Below the pieces are notes generated by a model. It saw only the letters and a list, made by a program, of their open reading frames with translations. It was not told the DNA's origin and made no database searches. This document shows, piece after piece, positions 1 through 6,115 of a stretch of DNA of 13,779 bases. Positions within the stretch are counted from its first letter, which is position 1. Each line of letters opens with the position of its first letter. Made by a program: the position numbers and the translations under genes. The stretch is from Halanaerobiales bacterium (lineage in GTDB: Bacteria > Bacillota_F > Halanaerobiia > DY22613), in NCBI GenBank assembly GCA_023128035.1, contig JAGMES010000112.1, positions 1 through 13,779 on the forward strand, in the 5' to 3' direction.

Positions 1-30
1 TTTAGCTGGACGAGTTCACTAAAAGATATC

Positions 31-58
31 TTTACTTTTTTTTTTGTTTGGATATAAT
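31..58 (+). promoter_or_regulatory. Probable sigma-A promoter of the rRNA-modification cluster
   Basis: A perfect -10 hexamer TATAAT lies at 53-58. A TTTACT sequence at 31-36 could act as the -35 box (four of six consensus positions), with a 16-base spacer made mostly of a T tract. Transcription would start near 65, leaving a leader of about 35 bases before the first gene. The -35 box is weak, so confidence is moderate. Confidence 0.55.
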
Positions 59-100
59 TAGAAAAGACAAAGAACTTTACTCATAATTGGAGGATGAATG

Positions 101-1477
101 ATGAAAAGACTTCCTGAAGATTTTTTACAACGTATGCAAAAATTATTAGGTGATGAATACTCTCAATTTATGGATACTTTTAGTATGAAGCGATATTATG
201 GTCTTAGGGTTAATACATTGAAAATAACATCAGAAGAACTTAAAGATAAAGTACCTTTTCATTTAATTCCCATCCCTTGGGTAAAAGAAGGCTTTTATTA
301 TGATGAAGAGGATAACCCTGGAAAGCACCACTATCATAATGCAGGCCTTTACTACATCCAGGAACCGAGCGCTATGGCGCCTGTTACGATGCTAGATGTA
401 CAGCTAGGTGACCGTGTCTTAGATTTATGTGCTGCCCCTGGTGGAAAGACAACGCAGATTGGAGGAGCTTTACAGGGAACAGGTTTTGTAATGGCAAATG
501 ATATAAATTTTAAACGTGCTCAGGTTCTTGCAATGAATATTGAAAGGTTAGGAGTGACTAACTCTATTGTTACTCAAGAAAATCCAGCTAATTTGGCAAA
601 ATATTTTCCAAATTACTTCGACAGGATTCTAGTAGATGCTCCATGTTCGGGAGAAGGAATGTTCCGTAAAATGCCAGAAATAGCAAAAAACTGGAGTTCT
701 GAATATGTTTCCACTTGTTCTATGATGCAAGAAGAAATTCTTGATCAGGCAGCAAAAATGTTAAAACCTGGTGGAGTTATGCTTTATTCTACCTGTACTT
801 TTGCGCCTGAAGAGAATGAAGGTTCTATTCAGAAGTTTTTAGGAAAACATCCTCAGTTTGAACTGCTAGATATGCCGATTGTTCCTGATTTTAAAAAAGG
901 ACATCCAGAATGGGTTTCCAATGGAGATTCTAGTTTAAAAGAAACTGTACGTCTGTGGCCTCATCTTTTGCAGGGAGAAGGCCATTTTATGGCTAAGTTA
1001 AGAAAGATGGATGGAGAAGAAAATAGAATAAGTTCCTTGGACGAGAGTGTGACTAATCTCTCAAAAGCCATAGATTTTAAGGATTATTATGAATTCTGCA
1101 AAGATAATCTTTATGAAATACCAAAAGGACAAATTACTCTTTTTGGTAATCACTTATATTTAGCACCTTTTGAAGTTCCTTCCCTGAAAGGTCTTAAAGT
1201 TGTTCGCCCAGGTTGGTATTTGGGGGAATTGAAAAAAAATCGTTTTGATCCATCTCATGGACTGGCTTTGGGTTTAAAACCTGAGGATGTTAAAAGAATC
1301 CTTTCACTTGAAAATGAAGCTGAGATTGGATCTTATTTACGTTGTGAAACTTTAATGCATCAAGGCGAAAAAGGTTGGACTCTGGTGACTGTAGATGGGT
1401 TTTCATTAGGATGGGGTAAAGCAGTTAATGGTATTTTGAAAAATCATTATCTCAAAAGTAGTCGCAGATTCTATTGA
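101..1477 (+). CDS. RsmF/NOL1-type 16S rRNA cytosine-C5 methyltransferase
   Basis: SAM-dependent RNA m5C methyltransferase of the NOL1/NOP2/Sun (RsmF/YebU-like) family, acting on ribosomal RNA in the cytoplasm. Visible in the sequence are motif I DLCAAPGGKT (residues 108-117, SAM site), motif IV DAPCSGEG (179-186, conserved Cys182) and motif VI STCTF (230-234, Cys232). These are the two cysteines expected for a two-Cys m5C enzyme. The 458-residue length and the C-terminal part after about residue 290 (RLWPHL, GEGHFMAKL) fit the RsmF type, with its extra C-terminal and PUA-like RNA-binding regions, and not a minimal RsmB-like core. GGAGG at 89-93 is 7 bases before ATG 101; an ATG at 98 also exists but is only 4 bases from it. 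The gene heads a probable operon with the pseudouridine synthase 19 bases downstream. Which cytosine is modified cannot be read from the sequence. Confidence 0.93.
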   Translation: MKRLPEDFLQRMQKLLGDEYSQFMDTFSMKRYYGLRVNTLKITSEELKDKVPFHLIPIPWVKEGFYYDEEDNPGKHHYHNAGLYYIQEPSAMAPVTMLDVQLGDRVLDLCAAPGGKTTQIGGALQGTGFVMANDINFKRAQVLAMNIERLGVTNSIVTQENPANLAKYFPNYFDRILVDAPCSGEGMFRKMPEIAKNWSSEYVSTCSMMQEEILDQAAKMLKPGGVMLYSTCTFAPEENEGSIQKFLGKHPQFELLDMPIVPDFKKGHPEWVSNGDSSLKETVRLWPHLLQGEGHFMAKLRKMDGEENRISSLDESVTNLSKAIDFKDYYEFCKDNLYEIPKGQITLFGNHLYLAPFEVPSLKGLKVVRPGWYLGELKKNRFDPSHGLALGLKPEDVKRILSLENEAEIGSYLRCETLMHQGEKGWTLVTVDGFSLGWGKAVNGILKNHYLKSSRRFY

Positions 1478-1496
1478 AAGGGAAGGGATTATAACA

Positions 1497-2465
1497 ATGC
1501 AGGAGATACGGATTGGCGAAAATGAAGCAGCACAGCGAATAGACCGTTTTGTAAAAAAGTATTTATCTAAAGCTCCTTTGGGATTGATTTTTAAATATCT
1601 CAGAACAAAAAAAATTAGAGTTAATGGAAAAAAGGTGAAACAAAATTATCGCTTGAAAGTCGGGGATATGGTTCAATTTAATAAAACCATAGAATTAGAA
1701 GATCTGGTACGTGCACCAATAAAGAAGGATTTAACGAAATATGAACAACAATTTGGTATTATCTACGAAGATGAACATTTGTTGGTTGTAGATAAACCTT
1801 CAGGTCTCTTAGTTCATTCTAATCGTCCTGGTGAGCAGAATACTTTGAATCGACAAGTATTATCTTATTTAATTAAAAATGGAATTTATAATCCTGAAAA
1901 AGAAAAGACTTTTGTTCCTGGTCCTTCTAATCGATTAGATCGGAATACGAGTGGTCTGGTTCTTTTTGGTAAAGATTATCCTACTCAACAGACATTAAAT
2001 GAAATGATAAAAAATCATTATGTGAATAAATATTATCTTGCTTTAGTTTATGGAGAACTTAAACAGAATCGGGAGTTGAAAGGATATCTTACTAAGGATA
2101 AAAGTTCAAATGTGGTAATGATTTCAAAAAATAAAACAGAAGAAAGTTTACCTATTCATACTCGTTACCGTATTTTGGAAGCACTTAACGGATTTACTTT
2201 ATTGGAAGTTGAACTGATAACAGGTCGGTCTCATCAAATCCGGGCCCATTTATCAACGATTGGCCATCCGATTATTGGTGATCCTAAATATGGAAATGAT
2301 CGAATTAATCAAGAAGCAAAAAGAAACTGGAACCTTCATCGACAGTTCCTTCATGCATATTGTTTAACTTTTACTAAGGCAAAAAAACCATTAGATCAGT
2401 TACCTAAGATGATTGCTCCTTTGCCTCATGACTTAGAAAAGCTGAGAGATAGATTAAGCTGTTGA
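1497..2465 (+). CDS. RluA-family pseudouridine synthase
   Basis: Cytoplasmic RNA pseudouridine synthase of the RluA/RluC/RluD family, converting specific uridines in rRNA (or tRNA) to pseudouridine. An N-terminal S4-type RNA-binding domain spans about residues 13-62 (RIDRF, then IRVNGKKV). The catalytic motif RLDRNTSGL follows at 146-154, with Asp148 as the expected nucleophile, and the second family signature GRSHQIRAHL is at 243-252 with GDPKYG just after. The usual GRLD is NRLD here, a mild variation. The length of 322 residues is normal for the family. AAGGG at 1483-1487 gives a 9-base spacing to ATG 1497. It sits 19 bases after the rRNA methyltransferase and 28 bases before a small membrane protein gene, so co-transcription is likely. 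The exact target site cannot be assigned. Confidence 0.95.
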   Translation: MQEIRIGENEAAQRIDRFVKKYLSKAPLGLIFKYLRTKKIRVNGKKVKQNYRLKVGDMVQFNKTIELEDLVRAPIKKDLTKYEQQFGIIYEDEHLLVVDKPSGLLVHSNRPGEQNTLNRQVLSYLIKNGIYNPEKEKTFVPGPSNRLDRNTSGLVLFGKDYPTQQTLNEMIKNHYVNKYYLALVYGELKQNRELKGYLTKDKSSNVVMISKNKTEESLPIHTRYRILEALNGFTLLEVELITGRSHQIRAHLSTIGHPIIGDPKYGNDRINQEAKRNWNLHRQFLHAYCLTFTKAKKPLDQLPKMIAPLPHDLEKLRDRLSC

Positions 2466-2493
2466 TGAAAAATAGGAGGATTTGTAGATTGCA

Positions 2494-2832
2494 GTGTCGA
2501 ATTTAATAGGACTAAAAAGATATTTATGGTGGTGTGACTATATGAATATATTTCAAAAAAAAGAAATATATTTTCAATTTATTAAATTTTTCTTTGTCTT
2601 AATTTTTATAGAAGTAACACATTTATTTTTCGGCTTGCCTCTTTATGATTTAACATATTTAGGACTCATAACTATTTTTTTGTTACTAGGAGATATTTTT
2701 GTGGGGAGAAGAATTTTTGTTTATGCATGTGTTTTACTTTTATTAGATTTTTCACCAGCTTTTATTTTTTTACCGATATTTTTGATATATATAAAGTATA
2801 AACAATGTCAAGATATAAAACAATATAAATAA
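2494..2832 (+). CDS. Small hydrophobic membrane protein, function unknown
   Basis: I do not recognise this protein. It is about 112 residues, very rich in Phe, Leu and Ile, with roughly three membrane-spanning stretches: residues 28-48, 54-70 and 74-102, with a charged GRR between the last two. It ends in a polar, Lys/Gln-rich tail. The start is uncertain. A good AGGAGG at 2474-2479 is followed by GTG 2494 at a long spacing of 14 bases. ATG 2542 would give a 96-residue protein with the same membrane segments, but has only a weak GGTGGTG before it. The short gap after the pseudouridine synthase suggests it is the last gene of that operon. Base composition is more AT-rich than its neighbours, partly because of the hydrophobic codons. 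Confidence 0.65.
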   Translation: MSNLIGLKRYLWWCDYMNIFQKKEIYFQFIKFFFVLIFIEVTHLFFGLPLYDLTYLGLITIFLLLGDIFVGRRIFVYACVLLLLDFSPAFIFLPIFLIYIKYKQCQDIKQYK

Positions 2833-2874
2833 AAAAAGGAAAATAATTATATAAATAGTAGATAAAAAATTACC

Positions 2875-2903
2875 AATTAAAATTTTTTTTTAATTTTTTT
2901 TTT
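2875..2903 (+). terminator. Possible AT-only terminator of the first operon
   Basis: AATTAAAA (2875-2882) and TTTTAATT (2888-2895) can form an 8-bp stem around a T5 loop, followed by eight more Ts to 2903. The geometry is terminator-like and it lies after the last gene of the cluster. With no GC pair the hairpin would be weak, so this is tentative. Confidence 0.25.
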
Positions 2904-3070
2904 AAAAAAAAATGTTTAAAAATTGTAAAAATTTTCGAAAAAAGCAGATGAATTGTAGGACTTTAGTACTAAGCTTGTAAATTTATATTTTGCTTTTATC
3001 CATAAATAAAAGTATTAGTTAATTATCATAAAGAAATTTTACAAGTACATTAAAAAATAGTGCTGGAAAA

Positions 3071-3084
3071 TATAAAATTTTATA
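3071..3084. promoter_or_regulatory. Perfect 14-bp palindrome next to the regulator promoter: candidate operator or UP element
   Basis: TATAAAATTTTATA at 3071-3084 reads identically on both strands and ends one base before the -35 box of the regulator gene. Dimeric XRE-type regulators bind palindromes and often control themselves, so an autoregulatory operator is reasonable. An all-A/T sequence here could equally be an UP element for RNA polymerase alpha, or chance in such AT-rich DNA. Confidence 0.35.
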
Positions 3085-3085
3085 A

Positions 3086-3114
3086 TTGACAAAATTTAGT
3101 CTCAATAATATAAT
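3086..3114 (+). promoter_or_regulatory. Full-consensus sigma-A promoter of the tandem HTH regulator operon
   Basis: TTGACA (3086-3091) and TATAAT (3109-3114) are separated by exactly 17 bases, a perfect match to the vegetative promoter consensus. The predicted start near 3121 gives a leader of about 20 bases that carries GGAGGTGA (3125-3132) before ATG 3140. This strongly supports ATG 3140 as the start. An in-frame TTG at 3086 would put coding sequence on top of the promoter. Confidence 0.88.
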
Positions 3115-3139
3115 CTTGATTAACGGAGGTGAATTAAAA

Positions 3140-3652
3140 ATGAAAGTAACAATATTGGTTGGTGAAAGATTACACAAAATAAGAAAGGAGAAAAATTTAA
3201 CATTACGAGAGTTAGGAAATTCGGTTGGAGTGTCAGCTAGCCATATAGGCCAGATTGAGAAAGGGGTAACTAATCCATCTATTGAGCTTTTAGCTCGATT
3301 GGCTGAATTTTTGAAAATACACCCTTGTGATTTATTATTGACCACTAATATTAGTATGGGAGAACGGATTAGAAGTATTAGAGAGGAAAAGGGGATTGAC
3401 TTAGAGGTTTTAAGCAAAACTACAGGAATTGAATATTTTAAATTGGGCGAAGTAGAAATTGGTAATGAGCGTCTCTCCAAAGAAGAATGTGAAAAAATAA
3501 GTACATACCTGGAAATTGATAATGATGAACTCAATTTTGACATTGAAGTAAATCTAAATCATATTCGTTTTATTTGCCATGATGTTTTCCAGCTAGATGA
3601 GGATAGCAGTCAACTAATTATGGATTACTTAACAAAAAAGATTAATTGGTAA
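3140..3652 (+). CDS. Tandem helix-turn-helix (XRE-type) transcriptional regulator
   Basis: A 170-residue cytoplasmic DNA-binding protein with two HTH_XRE/Cro-CI-type domains in a row. The first (about residues 6-62) is canonical: ERLHKIRKEKNLTLRELG, then VSASHIGQIEKG, then PSIELLARLAEFL. The second (about 73-128) starts with the same GERIRSIREEKG pattern but has a degraded recognition-helix region (GIEYFKLGEVEIGNERLS), so it may serve in dimerisation or bind weakly. The last 40 residues are acidic and carry no motif I recognise. ATG 3140 is chosen because GGAGGTGA lies 7 bases upstream and a perfect promoter lies just before it. It is the first gene of a short unit: the next ORF begins one base after the stop codon. 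Autoregulation through the palindrome at 3071-3084 is possible but inferred. The target genes are unknown. Confidence 0.92.
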   Translation: MKVTILVGERLHKIRKEKNLTLRELGNSVGVSASHIGQIEKGVTNPSIELLARLAEFLKIHPCDLLLTTNISMGERIRSIREEKGIDLEVLSKTTGIEYFKLGEVEIGNERLSKEECEKISTYLEIDNDELNFDIEVNLNHIRFICHDVFQLDEDSSQLIMDYLTKKINW

Positions 3653-3653
3653 T

Positions 3654-3845
3654 TTGATCTTAGAGGACAAACTTAATACTGTTATTAGACACTTGCCCTG
3701 TATGAAATGTAATGATATTCTTTTTATATTTCATAGAGGGTATCTTTTTTATTTAATGGGCAGGAATTTTTCATCTATTTACGAAATAAATATGAGAGAT
3801 TCAGAAATTACAAAGCTTGTATTGAATCAAGGAGGAGTGAGATGA
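3654..3845 (+). CDS. Small CxxC-containing protein, function unknown (start uncertain)
   Basis: I do not recognise this 63-residue ORF. It has a CMKC pair (Cys16, Cys19) and a hydrophobic aromatic stretch (ILFIFHRGYLFYLMG, residues 22-36). Support is mainly positional. It starts one base after the regulator's stop codon and its stop overlaps the start of the next gene (ATGA, 3842-3845), an arrangement typical of translational coupling. The start is a TTG without a clear ribosome binding site, so it may depend on ribosomes finishing the regulator gene; ATG 3702 is another possibility. The downstream protein also has a CxxC, so the two may work together, but no function can be named. It could also be untranslated spacer. 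Confidence 0.45.
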   Translation: MILEDKLNTVIRHLPCMKCNDILFIFHRGYLFYLMGRNFSSIYEINMRDSEITKLVLNQGGVR

Positions 3846-4159
3846 AAATATTTAAATTTTTAAAAAGTCTAATTCCTGAACCCGGAATGAATCAAAATGT
3901 AATTTATTTATATTATCAATGTCACAAATGTAAACATGTTTTTTCGTTGATTTTGAGAAAATCTTATGATATTCAGACTCTTTATGATGAAGAATCTGAG
4001 GCGACTTTTCTTTATCAAAAAGAGTTACGTGATTCAAAATGTTTTAATGACATCAAACTAAGGGTATACTTTGATAAGAATTATAAGGTTTTAAGTCAGG
4101 AAATAAAGGGAGGTCAATTTATTTCAGAAGAAGAATATCTATCTTTGAAGTCGAAATAA
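3842..4159 (+). CDS. Conserved-looking small CxxC protein (half zinc-ribbon), function unknown
   Basis: A 105-residue soluble protein. A short basic N-terminus (MKIFKFLKSLIPEPG) is followed by YYQCHKC (Cys27, Cys30), an alternating strand-like segment, KCFND with Cys67, and an acidic end with the pattern EIKGGQFISEEEY (88-100). From memory, small proteins of this layout (CxxC, then a central CF, then a GG-F-I/V-S/T-x-EE ending) occur in thermophilic and anaerobic Firmicutes and in Chloroflexi as uncharacterised proteins; I cannot confirm this by search. The Cys pair suggests a partial zinc ribbon or a redox/metal site. AGGAGGAG directly before ATG 3842 is strong, and the ATGA overlap with the upstream ORF indicates coupling in the regulator operon. 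Confidence 0.8.
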   Translation: MKIFKFLKSLIPEPGMNQNVIYLYYQCHKCKHVFSLILRKSYDIQTLYDEESEATFLYQKELRDSKCFNDIKLRVYFDKNYKVLSQEIKGGQFISEEEYLSLKSK

Positions 4160-4176
4160 TAATTACATTATTATTT
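4154..4176 (+). terminator. AT-rich hairpin at the end of the regulator operon
   Basis: AAATAATAAT (4154-4163) and ATTATTATTT (4167-4176) are perfect inverted repeats of 10 bp with a TAC loop, and the stem includes the stop codon of the 105-residue protein. The position suits a transcript 3' end. There is no GC pair and only a short T run, so it may be a weak terminator or an mRNA-end stabiliser. Confidence 0.3.
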
Positions 4177-4182
4177 CTTAAG

Positions 4183-4293
4183 TTCAACGACTTCAGAAGG
4201 AAATTTTTACTCCCACTGAAGTTTTAAAATTACTCTAGTAGTTAACACCCCCACCTATAGAGGAGGGGAACTCTCTTCTGAAATGTCGTTGAA
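4183..4293. repeat. Nested inverted repeat: palindrome-bounded IS200/IS605-like remnant or structured leader
   Basis: The outer arms TTCAACGAC-TTCAGAAG (4183-4199) and CTTCTGAA-AT-GTCGTTGAA (4275-4293) are complementary over 17 bp with a two-base bulge. Inside is a hairpin built from CCCC, CCT-ATAG-AGG and GGGG (4248-4268). ACTTCAG (4190-4196) can instead pair with CTGAAGT (4216-4222), so two folds exclude each other. From memory, a C-rich/G-rich hairpin around CCTATAGAGG with an ACTCCCACTGAAG segment before it is typical of the right ends of IS200/IS605 (tnpB) elements. No transposase is present. It lies 25 bases before the ribosome binding site of the peptidase gene and could also influence that mRNA. 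Confidence 0.65.
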
Positions 4294-4331
4294 GGTAAAT
4301 GAGAAAAAATAAAGAATTGGAGGTTAACAAA

Positions 4332-5405
4332 ATGGATGAAAGATTGATGTTTTTGAAAGAATTAACGGAAGCCTTTGGTGTACCAGGTTTTGAACATGAG
4401 ATTCGAGCTTTAATTCGTAGACATATGGAAGACTTTGCAACCATTGAAGAGGATCGCTTAGGCAGTATCATCTGTAAAAAAGATGGCCCAAGTGATGGTC
4501 CGAGAATAATGTTAAGTGGTCATATGGATGAGATTGGTTTTATGGTTCAACATATCACAGATAATGGATTTATAAAATTCTTACCTCTTGGTGGATGGTG
4601 GGAGCAAGTAATGCTGGCCCAGCGAGTAATTATCAAAACTCGTAAAGGGGACATACCAGGGGTGATTGGTTCAATACCACCTCATATCCTTGACGCGGAA
4701 ACTCGTAATAAAGTAGTGAAGAAAAAAGCTATGTTTATTGATTGTGGGGCCAAAGATAAGGAAGAAGCAGAGAAAGTTTTTGGTATCCGCCCTGGAGACC
4801 CAATTATTCCAGTCAGTGAATTTACTGTTATGAAAAATCCAAATCTTTTGATGGGTAAAGCCTTTGATGATCGTTTAGGTTGTGCTTTGTTTATGGAAGT
4901 TATCAAAGAGTTAAAAGATGTGGAGCATCCAAATACAATCTATGGTGTTGGTTCAGTTCAGGAAGAGGTTGGAGTTCGAGGTGCAAAAACAAGTGTAAAT
5001 AAAATCTGTCCTGATGTAGCTTTTGCTTTGGAAGTGGGGATTGCTGCTGATGTGCCAGGAGCAGAAAATTTAGGTGTTTATGAAAAACTTGGAGAAGGTC
5101 CTGTTATTTTAATTTACGATGCTAGTATGATTCCAAATCGTGGACTTAGAGATTTTGTAATCGATGTAGCTGAGGAATTAAATATTCCATACCAGTTAGA
5201 TTCTCTTAGTGGCGGAGGTACCGATGCTGGCGCAATACATACTTTTAAAGATGGTGTTCCAAGTTTGGTGATTGCCGTACCTACCAGATATATACATAGT
5301 CATGCTGGGATTATTCATCGTGAAGATTATGAGAATGCTATAAAATTGGTAAAAGAAGTTGTTTTGCGCTTAGATAGTGAAACAGTTGCAAAGTTTACTT
5401 TATAG
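4332..5405 (+). CDS. M42-family metallo-aminopeptidase (TET/FrvX/endoglucanase-M type)
   Basis: Cytoplasmic di-zinc (or cobalt) aminopeptidase of family M42, often annotated as FrvX or cellulase M. These enzymes usually form tetrahedral dodecamers that degrade short peptides. Candidate metal and catalytic residues are in the expected order: GHMDE (His64, Asp66), GKAFDDR (Asp180), QEEVGVRGA (catalytic Glu211 and ligand Glu212), ALEVG (Glu234, where many members have Asp) and RYIHSH (His322). SGGGTDAGAIH (293-303) is the conserved substrate-site loop. The 357-residue length is normal. GGAGG at 4319-4323 lies 8 bases before ATG 4332. An upstream in-frame ATG at 4299 has no binding site and would place that sequence inside the protein. 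The gene stands alone between the inverted-repeat element and the pgsA-like gene. Substrate preference cannot be inferred. Confidence 0.95.
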   Translation: MDERLMFLKELTEAFGVPGFEHEIRALIRRHMEDFATIEEDRLGSIICKKDGPSDGPRIMLSGHMDEIGFMVQHITDNGFIKFLPLGGWWEQVMLAQRVIIKTRKGDIPGVIGSIPPHILDAETRNKVVKKKAMFIDCGAKDKEEAEKVFGIRPGDPIIPVSEFTVMKNPNLLMGKAFDDRLGCALFMEVIKELKDVEHPNTIYGVGSVQEEVGVRGAKTSVNKICPDVAFALEVGIAADVPGAENLGVYEKLGEGPVILIYDASMIPNRGLRDFVIDVAEELNIPYQLDSLSGGGTDAGAIHTFKDGVPSLVIAVPTRYIHSHAGIIHREDYENAIKLVKEVVLRLDSETVAKFTL

Positions 5406-5554
5406 CGAAAGTTAAGTTAACTATTATTAAAAATTAGGGATGGTGCAGGATTTTTATGGTTTATCGCGAAGTTATAGAGAGGTATGTGCTATGAAATAAA
5501 ATGAAATCTACTAAGAAAATATATTTAATGACGTTTTTGTAGGAGGTACGGTCT

Positions 5555-6082
5555 ATGAATTTCGCAAATATTTTAACAACCACAAGAATCTTTTTCATCC
5601 CAGTTTTTTTATTTTTCTTTTTTGCAGATTTTCATCATCATTTTGCTTGGGCAGGAGGTATCTTTCTTTGTTCAGGTATAACTGATTTTTTTGATGGATA
5701 CATAGCAAGAACATGGAATTTGACTTCTAAATTAGGTCGACTTTTAGATCCTTTGGCAGATAAATTATCTATGATTGCTGCTTTTGGTTCTTTAGCAATT
5801 GGAAAAATTCTTCCCTTATGGGTTATTTCAATTATTTTAATTCGTGAAGTTGTGATTCTATCTGGTTCAATTATTGTATATTTTACTGGAAATGATATTA
5901 TCTTTCCTAGTCGATTTGGAAAATTAGCTACATTTTGTTTATATGGGACTGCAACCGCCAGTATTCTCAGCTTTAAGTTTTTTGATCAATTTTTTTTAGT
6001 TTTAGCAGTTCCTTTGACATTGTTTTCAGGGATAGAATACATTGTATCAGCATGTAAACACTTTTTTCTAAAGAAATCATAA
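5555..6082 (+). CDS. pgsA: CDP-alcohol phosphatidyltransferase, probably PgsA (phosphatidylglycerophosphate synthase)
   Basis: Integral membrane enzyme that probably transfers the phosphatidyl group from CDP-diacylglycerol to glycerol-3-phosphate, the first committed step of phosphatidylglycerol and cardiolipin synthesis. The complete family signature D-x2-D-G-x2-A-R-x8-G-x3-D-x3-D is present as Asp44, Asp47, Gly48, Ala51, Arg52, Gly61, Asp65 and Asp69. The start (NFANILTTTRI) is typical of PgsA, and the 175 residues with about five or six hydrophobic segments fit the family. AGGAGGT at 5541-5547 is 7 bases before the ATG. A secreted-protein gene follows after 33 bases, so both are probably one transcript ending at the terminator at 6986. 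Related enzymes using inositol phosphate or serine share the signature; the PgsA call rests on overall length and N-terminal resemblance. Confidence 0.92.
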   Translation: MNFANILTTTRIFFIPVFLFFFFADFHHHFAWAGGIFLCSGITDFFDGYIARTWNLTSKLGRLLDPLADKLSMIAAFGSLAIGKILPLWVISIILIREVVILSGSIIVYFTGNDIIFPSRFGKLATFCLYGTATASILSFKFFDQFFLVLAVPLTLFSGIEYIVSACKHFFLKKS

Positions 6083-6115
6083 ATTGCACTGATTTTGAGA
6101 TTGGGAGAGTGGCAA

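Larger units (their letters stand above)
2833..3085. other. Extremely AT-rich intergenic region
   Basis: About 300 bases separate the small membrane protein gene from the regulator gene. The region holds long homopolymer tracts (T9 at 2883-2891, T10 at 2894-2903, A9 at 2904-2912). It also has a 10-bp palindrome TTAGTACTAA (2963-2972) and a 14-bp palindrome directly before the regulator's promoter. No credible gene was seen on either strand. Phased A/T tracts of this kind can bend DNA or attract nucleoid proteins, but that is inference. Confidence 0.6.

Noticed and set aside
3086..3139. In-frame N-terminal extension of the HTH regulator from TTG 3086
   Set aside because: It would translate across a perfect promoter and the ribosome binding site GGAGGTGA; ATG 3140 fits all signals.
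3019..3543. 174-codon minus-strand frame
   Set aside because: It lies opposite the well-supported regulator gene and its promoter; the product has no recognisable family pattern.
4299..4331. Upstream ATG for the M42 peptidase
   Set aside because: It has no ribosome binding site, and the good GGAGG at 4319-4323 would lie within the coding sequence.
5411..5423. AGTTAAGTTAACT as a terminator after the peptidase gene
   Set aside because: The two halves are separated by a single base and cannot form a hairpin loop; no T run follows.
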